Below, piece by piece: positions 22,601 through 34,600 of a stretch of DNA of 64,000 nucleotides. The stretch is from Patiria miniata (lineage: Eukaryota > Echinodermata > Asteroidea > Valvatida > Asterinidae): NCBI RefSeq assembly GCF_015706575.1, contig NW_024037055.1, forward strand, positions 11,508,262-11,572,261. The letters are read 5' to 3'. Below the pieces are notes generated by a model, which worked only from the letters and a program-made list of their open reading frames with translations, was not told the origin of the DNA and ran no database searches. How positions within the stretch are numbered: the stretch's first letter is position 1; each line of letters opens with the position of its first letter. The position numbers were made by a program, and so were the translations under genes.

Positions 22601-25600
22601 CACTTTCAATAACAGATGAGTAAAATAGAATCATAATTTCCTTGTCTACATGAAAATAATTTAATTTACGCAAAAAATACATTAACCGACAACCCTTTGC
22701 GATGAGCGCTGAGCAATGGTTACTCCAATTCAACTGACTGTCAATTATTGTGCCCAGGTATTTGTGGTTTTGCACAATGTCAATATCCTGTCCAATGAGG
22801 TTATGTCTGAAATCAAACACAATCTCTTTTGTTTTTTGAGGATTCAGTATGAGATAGTTATCATTACACCACTGGCTAAAGTTCTGTATTGCTCTCCTAT
22901 ATTCCCCTTCCTGCTGGTTGTTTATAAGCCCAAGAATCACTGTGTCATCGGCATACTTGAATATTTTCACTGAACTGAGATTGGATGTACATTCATTTGT
23001 GTAAATAATAAACAATATGGGTGAAATGACACAGCCCTGGGTGAACCAGTATTACAAACTATTGGGTCTGAAAAAAATGTCGTTGACTTTAACTTTTTGG
23101 ACTCTTGCTGAGAGAAAGTCCCTTATCCAGAGAATTAAAGATGGTTTTACGCCTAAGTGTTTGAGTTTCTCTAGTAACAAAGTTGGTTGTATCGTGTTGA
23201 ATGCCGATGAGAAGTCAATAAACAGAGCCCTTGCATAGCACTGCTGTTTATCCAAATGTTGGTAGATTTCGTGTGTGAAACTCAGAACAGCATCCTGTAA
23301 TGATTTATTGGGCTGGTATGCAAACTGATGGATGTCAAGTTTCTCCTGAATAGGCTGGATGAGGTTATGTAGAATAATCTATAATGTAAAATAATCTAAT
23401 AATGGTGTTATGATGGCTATTTTCCAGCATAGTGGCAATGTTTGCTGGTCAACTGACATCTGAAACAACTCTCTATATGGAATTGAGAGTTGTCGTGCAC
23501 AGCATTTGAGAGTTCTTCCCCGTATTTCATCAGGTCCAGTTGCTTTATTTGGGTTGATTAATTTGAAATGTTTGAAGACTTCCCCCTGCTCTATCGAAAT
23601 TGGCATGTCGTCCATTTGGCGTAAATCATCACTAATCAGATCAAGTGTAGTCGTCATGTCGATATTGTCAAATCTGCAATAGAACTTGTTTAAGTCGTCA
23701 GCTTTCTGTTTTGAATCATCAATGTTTTGAAACACCTTATTCTTTGGCGTTTTATAGTCTGTTATCATTTCCAAGCACCTCCATGCTCCTTTGGGGTTAT
23801 TGTTTTGGAAGCAGTGTTCAAGTTTTTGACGATATTTTACTTTGGCAAGTCTAACCTCTCGTCTAAAGAGCTGATTGAGATCCCTAACCTTTGCGTGATC
23901 CCCAAATCTGTGTGCTTGTTTTCTTTCTCGCAGAATAAGTTTGACTTCCTTAGTCAGCCAAGCCTTATTGTTGGGGTATTCTGTAATAGTCTTCGTTGCA
24001 ATGTGTTGACTTTCGCAAAAACGGACATAGCAATTCACCACATCAGTTTGTTCGTTGATATCTCCACCTGAACTCAAAAGTGCATCCCAGTCAGTGATTT
24101 CAAAGGCCGTTTGGAGTCTGTCCACAGATTTGGTGTTCCACAGTTGAACTGTTCTCTTAATCTGCTTTTCCCTTTTCAGTTGCTGCTTGTATTTTGGCAG
24201 TAGATGAATAACCTGGTGATCCGAATTACCAAGACTTGGTCGTATAATTGCTTTATATGCTTCCTGGATTGTACAATAGCACCGATCTAATATGTTATCA
24301 CCTCGTGTTGGTCTATCAATACATTGATGGTAGTGTGGTAAGCATCGATCAAGGTGACAATGATTAAGATCACCCAAAACAATTGTTGGTGAAAGTGGAG
24401 ATTGATTTTCCAACTGCTGTACCTGGTCATGTATCACGTTTGCTGCTTCTTCTGCATCTGCATCAGGGGGCACGTATACCAGACAAACATGTACTTGTGG
24501 AAATTCTCGCGGGAGGTAGAATGGACGGAATGAGATGCAAAGAAGTTCGATGTTTGCACTACAGAATGACGATCTCACAGTAAAGTTATTGCACCATACG
24601 GTAGTTGGTTGATGTAAACACACAAGCCTCCACCTTTAGTCTTACATGTATCCTCATAGGATCGATCCTGTCTAACCGCAATAAAGCCAGGAATGTCAAT
24701 CAGGTTAGTAGGGGTGTCTTTATTTAGCCATGTTTCTGTAATACAAATTATCCCCGAGTTGCGATATTCGTTTTCATACCTCACATTACCCCGTAGTTCA
24801 TCCATTTTGTTATTGATCGATCTGGCATTGATGAGCGTAATGGCAGGTAGCGGTGGACGAAGTCCCCTCCTGCGTACCCGTTGTCGTATTCCTCCTCTCC
24901 TGCCTCGAAGATGATGTTTATGTATTGGTGGTTCATCCCCTTTCAAGGGGACCCAGTCTGGCAGGTTGGTAGGTTTAATCTTCGAGAGAGACTCATCGGC
25001 AAGATGTAGTAGGTCATGGCGTCCATATTGAATCAGTCTATGCGATGAGTCTGGCACTCCGTAGCAAACAGCATTTAATCCTGGAGCTGCCAGGAAGCTA
25101 CAGATTACTCCAATCCAGATCCAGACAGTTGTCAAGTTGTAAAGGAACATGATGATCATGAAGGTTTTCCATCCAAAACGTAATAAATAGGAAAACAAGA
25201 CAAACACAACAGACAAAATAGGGTGAAGTTCAGTGTATGTTAGATTTTGATGATGTTATGTATTGTGGTATATTGTACGGGTACATAGATCTGTCCTTTC
25301 ATTTTGTCTGAGTTGAGTCTTTACCATAGAGTCTGATCAAAAGTACCATTTCGGGGTCCTTCTGTTTGAGGGGGATCCTGTGACACACGTTATATTGCGT
25401 ATAGACGGCGCATATTGCCGATGAGACAAATCATTACGCTGCTGAGAACCCAAAGCATCAAACGCCAAGTCCAAGTCACATGAGGGAATGATTTGACACG
25501 ACACCAGGTGCTCCTGGCAATGATAATCATCAAGGAAATAATGCCTAGGGCTGACTTGAAACTGTACTGGATGAGAGAATCCGTCCTTGAGACTCTGTTC

Positions 25601-28600
25601 TTCCCCAACATTATGCCCCGAGACAGATTTATGGACTTGCTAGCCTACCGGTATCTGCACTTCACTGACACTAATCAGGCAGATAAAAATGATCGACTGT
25701 GCAAGGTCAGCCCAATGGTACCGGTAACTGAGAACTTCAAAACCAGTACGGCCCAAATTAAGTGAATTCCTCCCAGGGGATCCGCACATGGGTAGCTTGG
25801 CCATGTGTGGCCTCGCAGGTAAAATGAATATTCCTGCATAATAATGAATTTTCAAGTACAATGAATGCATTAAAAAATTGCGGGGTGAGCGTTGGGAGCC
25901 TTTTCACCAGGAATGTTTAAGTGTACTTCGTTCATCTTACCCAAATAGCAACTACATTTTGCATATTTCCCTTTTGCCGACAGGCCTATTTGCTAAGCTT
26001 TTAAATGCACAATAGTGCGCCTCTTTACACACCCATGTGCCATGCGGCGCCGCCCCTATTTTAAATCTGCCTCTTTTCTCTTAGCTAAGTATTAGCTTTC
26101 TTTGAAAACTATTTGGTACAGTTTTCATCAGTTCTTCAAGTGTTTCTTCAAAATGTATCAAAAACAATAAAGTGTGTTTTTGAGCTATTTGGTGGTGCGT
26201 CGTATCTCATTTATTTCTAGATGGTAGTACGGCATTCCTAATGTCTAGCAGCCCAGAGCGGGTGGAGACAGTCCGTTCACCCAGGGCTGGAGGCTTTCAG
26301 ACTAGTTGTTGTGCGTGGCATATTGTGATCTAGTTTAGTCCTTGACGGGTGAAGGGCGGCCGGATAACCCAAGGACTTAGCCTCAGGACTACCATGAGTA
26401 GTTCCGCCCATAGCTCGAACAAAACAGATATCTTCTCGGTGCACGGTCGTGCCCACCGTTGTGGGCTTGGTCAATAGCGGATAGGAACAGAGTCAATCCT
26501 TGCAGAAAGACCATGCGACTTCAGTATGCCGAACCACATTACCACTATCGCCCATGGCAAGAAGAAACAGACTTCTTCTCTGGGCGTTAAGTGCTTTTGC
26601 ATCAGTGTTTTTTTGTGTGTCAATAGCAGATAGAAACAGGGACAATCCCTTCCTAGCGACCATACACCACTAGTGGCATGTGTACATACATGTAAGCCTA
26701 TTCTAACAGGAACACTTCCGTCTCACCACAGTGTTTTTTTTATGCCCCGCGGCAAAGCCGAAGGGGCATACTGTTTCCGCCTTGTCCTTCCGTGGGTGGG
26801 TGATGTGTGTGCGTGTACAAACACTGCCTTGTGGGGTACCGGAACAATGGGAGGTACCCCACAAGGAATGCCCACCGACTTGCGGGGTACCGTTTTGGAA
26901 CCCCACAAGTTTATCACGAAATAGATATATAGATTTTACTCAAAAACTAGGAATTTCCAAGGTGGGTTGATTTGTCGCAAATGGAAGAGTTTTAGAAAAG
27001 GGATATTAAATCCGAATTTCAGCCCAGGAAATTAACTATGGTTAAAATAAGAGCATTTTGACATAAGTGTGTGACGTTGCAAAATTTTAGTACACGAGAA
27101 CAAAGGAAGTACCCCACTTCCCCACTATGCCTATGTATGCGTGTGTGTGTGCGTGGGTGTTCCTGTATTGTATTACGCTCGAGGACAGACAACAAAAGGA
27201 GCACAAAGGGGCTTTCATCCTCGAACAACGGTGCCTATTGTCCTCGAATGCAGGTTTGTGCGCTTAGTCTATGGGAAAGGTTTAGATCAGGGAACAAAGG
27301 AAAACACAAAGCCAATCCTCGGAAGCGTAGCAAAAAACGACTGTGTGTGTGTGTGTGTCCGGACAAATCTTGTCAGCGCGATAACTTGAGAAATACTTAA
27401 CATATGAACTTCTAATTTGGTTTGTGTATTCTAGGTTATCATAAGAAGCCTATTGCATTTGGGGCCCGAAAGATCAAGGGTCAAGGTCACAGTGGCTAAA
27501 ACAAAAGAAATTTTGTCAGCGCGATAACTTGAGAAATACTTTACATATGAACTTCAAATTTGGTTTGTGTATTGTTCTTGGTAATCCTAAGAAGCCTATT
27601 GCATTTGGGGCCGAAAGGTCAAGGGTCAAGGTCACAGTGGCTAAAACAATAGAAATCTTGTATTTATTCTAAGATCATAGGGATTAATTCATATAAAACC
27701 TACAGAAAACACTAATGCTGTCAATGAACGTTCCATGTGACCAAAGTACATTTATGTAAGTTGATGTTAAAAGTGTGGTGTTATGTCATGGGAACAGTCA
27801 CGGTTGCGGGGCATTTGTGTTTGTAAACACACCTGACTTGTTTACTCACTGACCGGCGCCTTAGATTGACTATTATTTTCAGATACTGTGCCCCTTACAA
27901 ATTCCTTGTTAGTATTTTTATTATTATCATAGAACAGCTGTCTGATTGGTCATACATCAGCACAACGTCTGATCTGTGAGCGAGTGACACTGTAAAGGTC
28001 AAATGTTTGTCAGCGTGCGTTGTAGCACTCGTGATCACTGGCACACATGTTCGCCTTTGCGCGTGTGCGCAGCATTTAAAAAGTTGTTCGATTTTCATAT
28101 CAGTTCACCATTGTCTGCACCACAATAAGACATGTTTTGTGAGTTAAGTGTTGATGATCTACTAGAAATCTAGAAGTATGCTGCAAGTCCCAACAAAGTA
28201 GTAAGTTAATTGAAATACCCTTTGTTAATGTGTTGATTTACAAACTGTACATGTATATTTATGAATATTATGGTGTAAAGATTGTAACCTAATTGGAATT
28301 GATCGTTAATGTTTGTATTTTTAAATATATTTAACGTTACAGATTAAACGAAGTCATCACCAGCCGTGAGTTTGTGACTTTATGAAAGCCTTTCAGACTA
28401 TCAGTGAGTTTATATCCGCTCTTGCGGCACAAAGAGCTCCACCAGTACTCTACCCCCCTTATTTGGAACAACATTTACAAATGCCCAAATCAGGAGGACA
28501 CACTGCCATGCCGAGGTTTCAAGATAATCCAGATTTACCTTCAACTTCATGCATCCATTTCAATCCACTCACCGAGAACAGTGCTGAGAACTCGGAGTGA

Positions 28601-31600
28601 AGTGACACAAAACCCAAACTGTGATCATCCTTGGACGAACCTTGTTTAGATTTCGAGGTTTTTCCCGACCCAGATGACCTTTCTCCCTTCGAGACGCAAC
28701 TCCGTCTGTTACAGAGACTCATGGCCAGAGTATTGAAAATACCAACAGTGGACGAGGTCAGTCAGCCTGAAAGTCAATCTTTCAAGGGTAGAACCGGCTC
28801 CTCCCACACTTCAGCCCAGAACCCACTTTTACCTCATTTGCCATTGGACATCGTGTGCATTGATCGCATGAAGAAACTCAAGGTTGCAAAAATGTGGAGA
28901 CCCTTTCATCCAAGGGAATTGAAATATTACCAGTTTGCTAAGGCAGACTACGAGCATTACCGTACCTTGTAGTACAACCAATTCCCGATACAGCTAAGGA
29001 TAAATTGGAAGCTCATGGGAAATACCAGCCATCTACATGTAAGTTGCCCTTCAAAGACCCTACCAAGAACAAACTCCAGGAGACCATGAAAAAGATTGAC
29101 TCAGAGGCCAGGTTTGGTTTTGAGGATCAATTCCTTCCTCCTCCTCTTGTCGGAATATCTAGCATTTACAGTGGAAAGAAAGTCAAAAATTTCCCCTGAC
29201 ATGATGGCAATCGCCCTTTGTTGCATTGAAGAGGCTTTACTGTTGAGTCTGGATCAGTTCACACGAGTCTCCCTAGCAACCAAGACAGCTCGTAGTAAGA
29301 ACGTAATAGACTCCATCTATATTTTATATGCAGGGGCAAGAAAAAAACTGGAAGCACTGCTGCTCCTATTAAGCGACCTCTTCGATGGAAAATTAAAAAA
29401 GATCCTGAAGACGGAGGCCAAACGAATCAAAACCACTCAGAAACTGGACTTATGCAAGGTCACATCCAACCCACAAAAGGACAACGGGAAGCAACAAAAG
29501 TCAGCTCCATCATTCCGTCCTTGTAAAAGCCCTTCAAGTCATTCAACATTTTGTCAGAATGCTGCAACAGGTGCATCAGCTGGTTCAGCGGCGGGAAAAG
29601 CACGTCCTTACAACAAGAATCACCCAGCCTACCAAACAAATCAGAACAGTGGCTGGCAATCGTCAGCACCCGACAGACCAGGAGCTGGCGCAAATAACAC
29701 TGACGTTACCAAGTTGGCCCCAAACCCTGGACCCGTAAGGGCTGACTCACTTCTTTCGAAGTGTCCTGGCATGAAATTACTTCCGACAGATGGGTTCTTG
29801 CAACTACCTCTCATGGTTACAAGATCAAAATTTACGAGCACCCCTCCATTGGAAACAGCCCTCCGAGTTTTTACAAGGATATCATGAGTAGTTGCAGGAA
29901 GCTTACGAAAACTAAATGTTTTAATCTTCATGTTTTTGGACGATTGGATAGTAAAAGGACGCACAGAAGTAGAAACGCTTCAGGCGATCCAGTCACCATG
30001 GGCTTTGACATCCAAACTCGTCTTTATCATCAACCAAACAAAGCCACACCCAACTCCAACACAGCATTCAGTCTTTTTGGTTGCAGTCATAGACTTGTGA
30101 CTCCCACTGAAGACCGCGACGTTGTGTTCTCATGTTTCTTTCAAAGAATGTGGCCCCAGCGAGAGCATGGCTCATGCTGTTAGGATTGATGGCAAGCATG
30201 ATCGATCTTGCACCTTATTGCAGGCTCTGCTTGCACCCCCCTCCAGATTGACCTACTGGCCCATCACAGACCGAAAAAGGATCCAATCCATCTTCAGGTT
30301 CCGATCACTGTAGGTCTCCTTCCTCACCTCCGTTGGTGGTCAATCGCTCATACATTACATAGGCCTCACCTTTCCCCGTCCTCAGGCCTCCTTAAAGGGA
30401 TGATGTACAACATTGGCTTTTGCTGCAATTTTCAGAAATAAGTGCATTTGGAGGATTTACATGTTTTAGCATTATTATTAAACTGACTGGTTTCACGTTT
30501 TTGGCTTGTAGATGCTGAAAAAACCAAGAAAGCCAATTATATTCTTGTATTCTGGTTCCCTGACCCCACTTAAGATGAAATGGAGCAATTTATAGACTTT
30601 GGGGAATTTTATGGTTAGAGTATCAATTTAGCTGACTTGTACCCGTTCACAGGTGTGTAATCAATTGCAAAGAAAATGTGGAACAACTACCGTAAATATA
30701 AGAAATATGGAGTAGTTTTTGAAAATAGCCAGTCTTCTCCAGCGTTGGTCGGCTGACCAGTGTTTGAAAAATACAATGTTTCTTGAAAATGTCAGCACAC
30801 CACGAGCCACAATGCTACAGGATGCTTTAGACTGTCATTCCCTAACAATCCAGTAAGGTATTTCATGAAAATTGGATCATTTCGTTTTTTGATGTTTGCA
30901 AATGTTGTATGTTCCCTTTAACCATTGCAACCGATGTATCAAATCTAGGATGGGGAGCAACTTTCTCCCCACACCAGATTGGCGAAACCTGGGGACCAGA
31001 TTTCCAGAACCGACACATAAACGTTCTGGAACTGCAAGCGGTATTCTACGCCCTGCAGCATTTCCAGCCGATAATTCAGGGACACACAGTACTAATCCAA
31101 ATGGACAACATGACTGTGGTGTCGTATATCAATTGTTCAGGGTGGCACCCAATCACCCCAACTGTGTTACCTGACTTGGGACATCTTCCATTGGTGCATA
31201 CGGGAAAAGTAAAACTATGCGCTTCCCACATTCCGGGAAATCACAACAAGATCCCGGATGCCCATTCCAGGGGTTTGATAATTCCAACAGAATTGGGGGT
31301 CTGTGGTCCAATGGTTACGGTGTTTAATTGACTCGTGTTTGACTTACGGTGTTTGACTCGTGGTACATTGGTTCGAATCCTGACGGAGAACATGGTCCTT
31401 GTGCTCTTGAGCAAGGCTCTTAACCATTGTTGCTTCGTCCTTCAGATGGGATGTAAAGCCGTAGGTCCTTTGTGGTGCAATGCATGTTAAAGAACCCAGT
31501 AACACTTACCGCTAAGAGAAGGAGCTTGCCCCAGTGTTTCTGGCAGTGGCTGCAATATGCGCCACAGCACCTTGTATACCCTTTATAAAGGTGCTACATA

Positions 31601-34600
31601 ATGGGTCTCATATTTCTCATAAACTTCATTTACCAAAAGTAAACATAACTACCAGCACCTTTAGTACCTAATTGTTGGTAGATACATGTACGTGCACTAT
31701 ATAAGACTCCGATATTATTATTATTATAGAATGGACACTCAACAGAGAGATCGTCTGTCAGACCTCACAGCGACCTCTTCACTACGCCATCGTTGCTCAG
31801 CTCCCAGTATTCTGTTCACGGTGCCCAGACCCCAAAGCATGGGCAGTGGACGCACTGGCGATAAAATGGAACAGGATGTTTGCGTACCCTTTCCCAACAA
31901 TGTCCCTGTTTTCAAAGGTCTTTAAGTTAGAAAAAAAGACGTGCAGAATGTTGTTAATGGCCCCATTCTGGCCACGCCAGCCCTGGTTTCCGAGGCTGAT
32001 CAGACTGCTAGTTCGCACTCCGTGGATACTACAGTACCTCAGAGAGTGGACATACATGTAATATTCCAACCGCAGTCCCTTTATCTTCATCCAACCCTCG
32101 GGGACCTCCATCTAACTTGCAGCTTACTGCGCAAGTAAGCGGCTTACATGTATATGCCGAGCCTTGAAGAATAAAAATGAGATTCAAATGTGTATTTAGT
32201 GTCTGTTATAAGAAAAGATCTTTTGCTGAAATGAATTATCAATTAAGGGTGACATGCTGGGTGCTGAGGGAGGAGCAGATGCAGCAGTGACATCACGCGT
32301 GAGGAGTGGGTGGAAGAAGTTCAGGGAGCTGGCCCCATTTTTGACATCCAAGGCGCCGCCCCTGAAGATGAAGGGCCAGGTTTACACCGCCTGTGTCCGA
32401 AGCAGTATGGTATATGGCTGCGAGACATGGCCCACAAGGGTGGGGCACATCCAGCAGATGGAACGAGCAGAGATGAGAATGATCAGGTGGATGTGTGGGG
32501 TGTCTCTGGCTGACAGGCTGTCAAGCGAGGAGCTGAGGAGGAGAGTGGGAGTGGAGGGGATCGGCATCGTATTGAGGAGGCACAGGCTGAGGTGGTTTGG
32601 TCATGTGGAGAGAAAGGAGGATGTCAACTGGGTCAAGAGGTGTACCAACGTAATTGTGGGTGGGCCCACACCCGTCGGCCGACCGCGCAAGACTTGGCAG
32701 AGCTCCGTGTCAGATGACATGCGACTGCTTGGAGTCAATGCGAGGGATGCGACGGACAGGGCCAAGTGGAGGAGAGCCATAGGGAGAAAGCAGGCCAACC
32801 CAGAACAGACTGGACAACGGCCTTAAAACCGACATGATGATGAATAACAAACTGAAAGCACGTCCCACGAAAAGGTATTGAATGGTAAATATTATGGCAG
32901 GCCGGCCGGCCATGCGTGAGTGAAAGCTCACAGTCTTCGACGCTTGCGACCAGCCGTACGTGATACAAGTGCTAGTGCTAGCTGCATGCCATGCTTCATG
33001 CGCTTCATTTCTGGCCCCGGCCACATGCGCTTGCGGACCACACCATTTGTGGTAAGAAAGGGGTGTACTTTCTATTTCCGCTGTTTAAAAAAGAAAAAAA
33101 GGCAACTACAGTCAACTCCCGTTAGTACAAAATCTGTGGGACCCTGTCAAAATGTTTGTTACATCCGAATTATGGTTTCCAACCCATTGTTCACTTTTGT
33201 GTAAGGCTTATGAACGTGCACGATGTTCACGTGAGTAATCAAAGCGAAATAAAACATTGTGTCAGGTATGTAGAACTATCAAACAAAATAATTATTTAAA
33301 AAGGCTTTGTGAAAATATGTAAAATGTATGGTACATATATTCTTATTGTGATATGTAAATAAAAAAAATAAACGAAAATGAAATAAAGTTATGAAAACCT
33401 TGAGGGTTGAAGACGGAGTCAATGTATCAACCGCCGTCAGAAGTGAGACGACCGAATCAAACCTGAGCATAATTGTTCTTAATACCGTAAGTAAACTCTT
33501 GTGTCATGGAGATAGACGTTCCTAATTTATTTTTATACAATGTACCTTTCGTCCTTCAATGTTTAATGTTAGTAGTCTTTCTAGCAAAAATAAAGTCCGA
33601 GAGACCTTCAGACCTTTGCAAGAATTTTGTAAGAATTATTTCTGTGGTATGGGCTAAAATGATAGTTAGGATAAGTTTGGGAGTGCATGTTTCTAAGTTT
33701 GGACTCGTTTCAATCAGGTTACGAACATGAACGTAACTGACTTTTTTATATGGCGAGGAAATCGTTTGGAAGTAATAAAGGGTTGGATGAAAATGATTGA
33801 TCTGGTATGTTTTCATTCTTCATATTTATTTGCCAATATGCCAATATGTTTTTTTAACTGAAAAAAAAAGGCCATTGGATTTGTTGGGTTGGCTTAATTC
33901 ATTGAAACCTGCGTCGGACAAACTTGTCCTAGCAGCATGTCCACATAGATCTCGTCGTCCAAGTCAACTTGGGTGCAGATTGGATGTCACATACTCGGTG
34001 ATTGTTCCCGGCTTGTGGTTTCTTCTGTTGTCGGGCCATGCACTAACTTTTAAGGCTAGGCACCGGACGGGCCAGCCGGCAGCAATTCCGGTGTTTATTT
34101 CTCATCATCAATTTTTATATTTGTTTGTAAGAGTATCGACTGTAAATGATATGATATAATTTTTGTGGCCCTTTTTATAGTTTTCGTAGTGTAACTGTAA
34201 ATGGGATTGGTTCAGAGCATTTTGACTAGAATTTAGAGGCCTTACAAAATTGAAACCACTTCAGTCGGTGTGGCTTGTACGCTGGTGCGGTTTATACGCC
34301 GACTTCAAATCTTAATTTGCAGATTTTTGCGTGCTGTGGCTTATACTCTGCGCGGCTTATATTCCGAAAATTACGGTAAAAGTAAACTCTGTCCCGAGCC
34401 AATATGGCCCATCAGGCTGGCGTTTATCTCCAGTTTCAGTTGCATGAAATGACTTAAAATATTTCTATTCCCCCTGGATGGGATGCCAGTCCATCGCAGG
34501 TTACGCCCCAGCTAATGCCAGTACCCATTTTATACTCCTGGGTGGAGGGAGGCAAGTTGGGATGAAGTGGCTTGCCCAAGGACACAAAATATGACCAGCA

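Larger units (their letters stand above)
22061..25240 (-). mobile_element. CR1/L2-like LINE, nearly full length, inactive
   Basis: A minus-strand non-LTR element. An apurinic-type endonuclease is followed by reverse transcriptase and a (TTGAA)n 3' tail at 22061-22095 (read on minus), as in CR1/L2 relatives. Coding is split over at least three frames, so it cannot make one protein. It is not visibly 5'-truncated before the endonuclease. It lies antisense in intron 2. Confidence 0.85.

Noticed and set aside
26240-26700. Possible structured RNA gene (snRNA or rRNA piece) on either strand
   Set aside because: I could not match it to U1, U2, U3, 5S or rRNA sequence that I know; it contains a degraded internal repeat instead.
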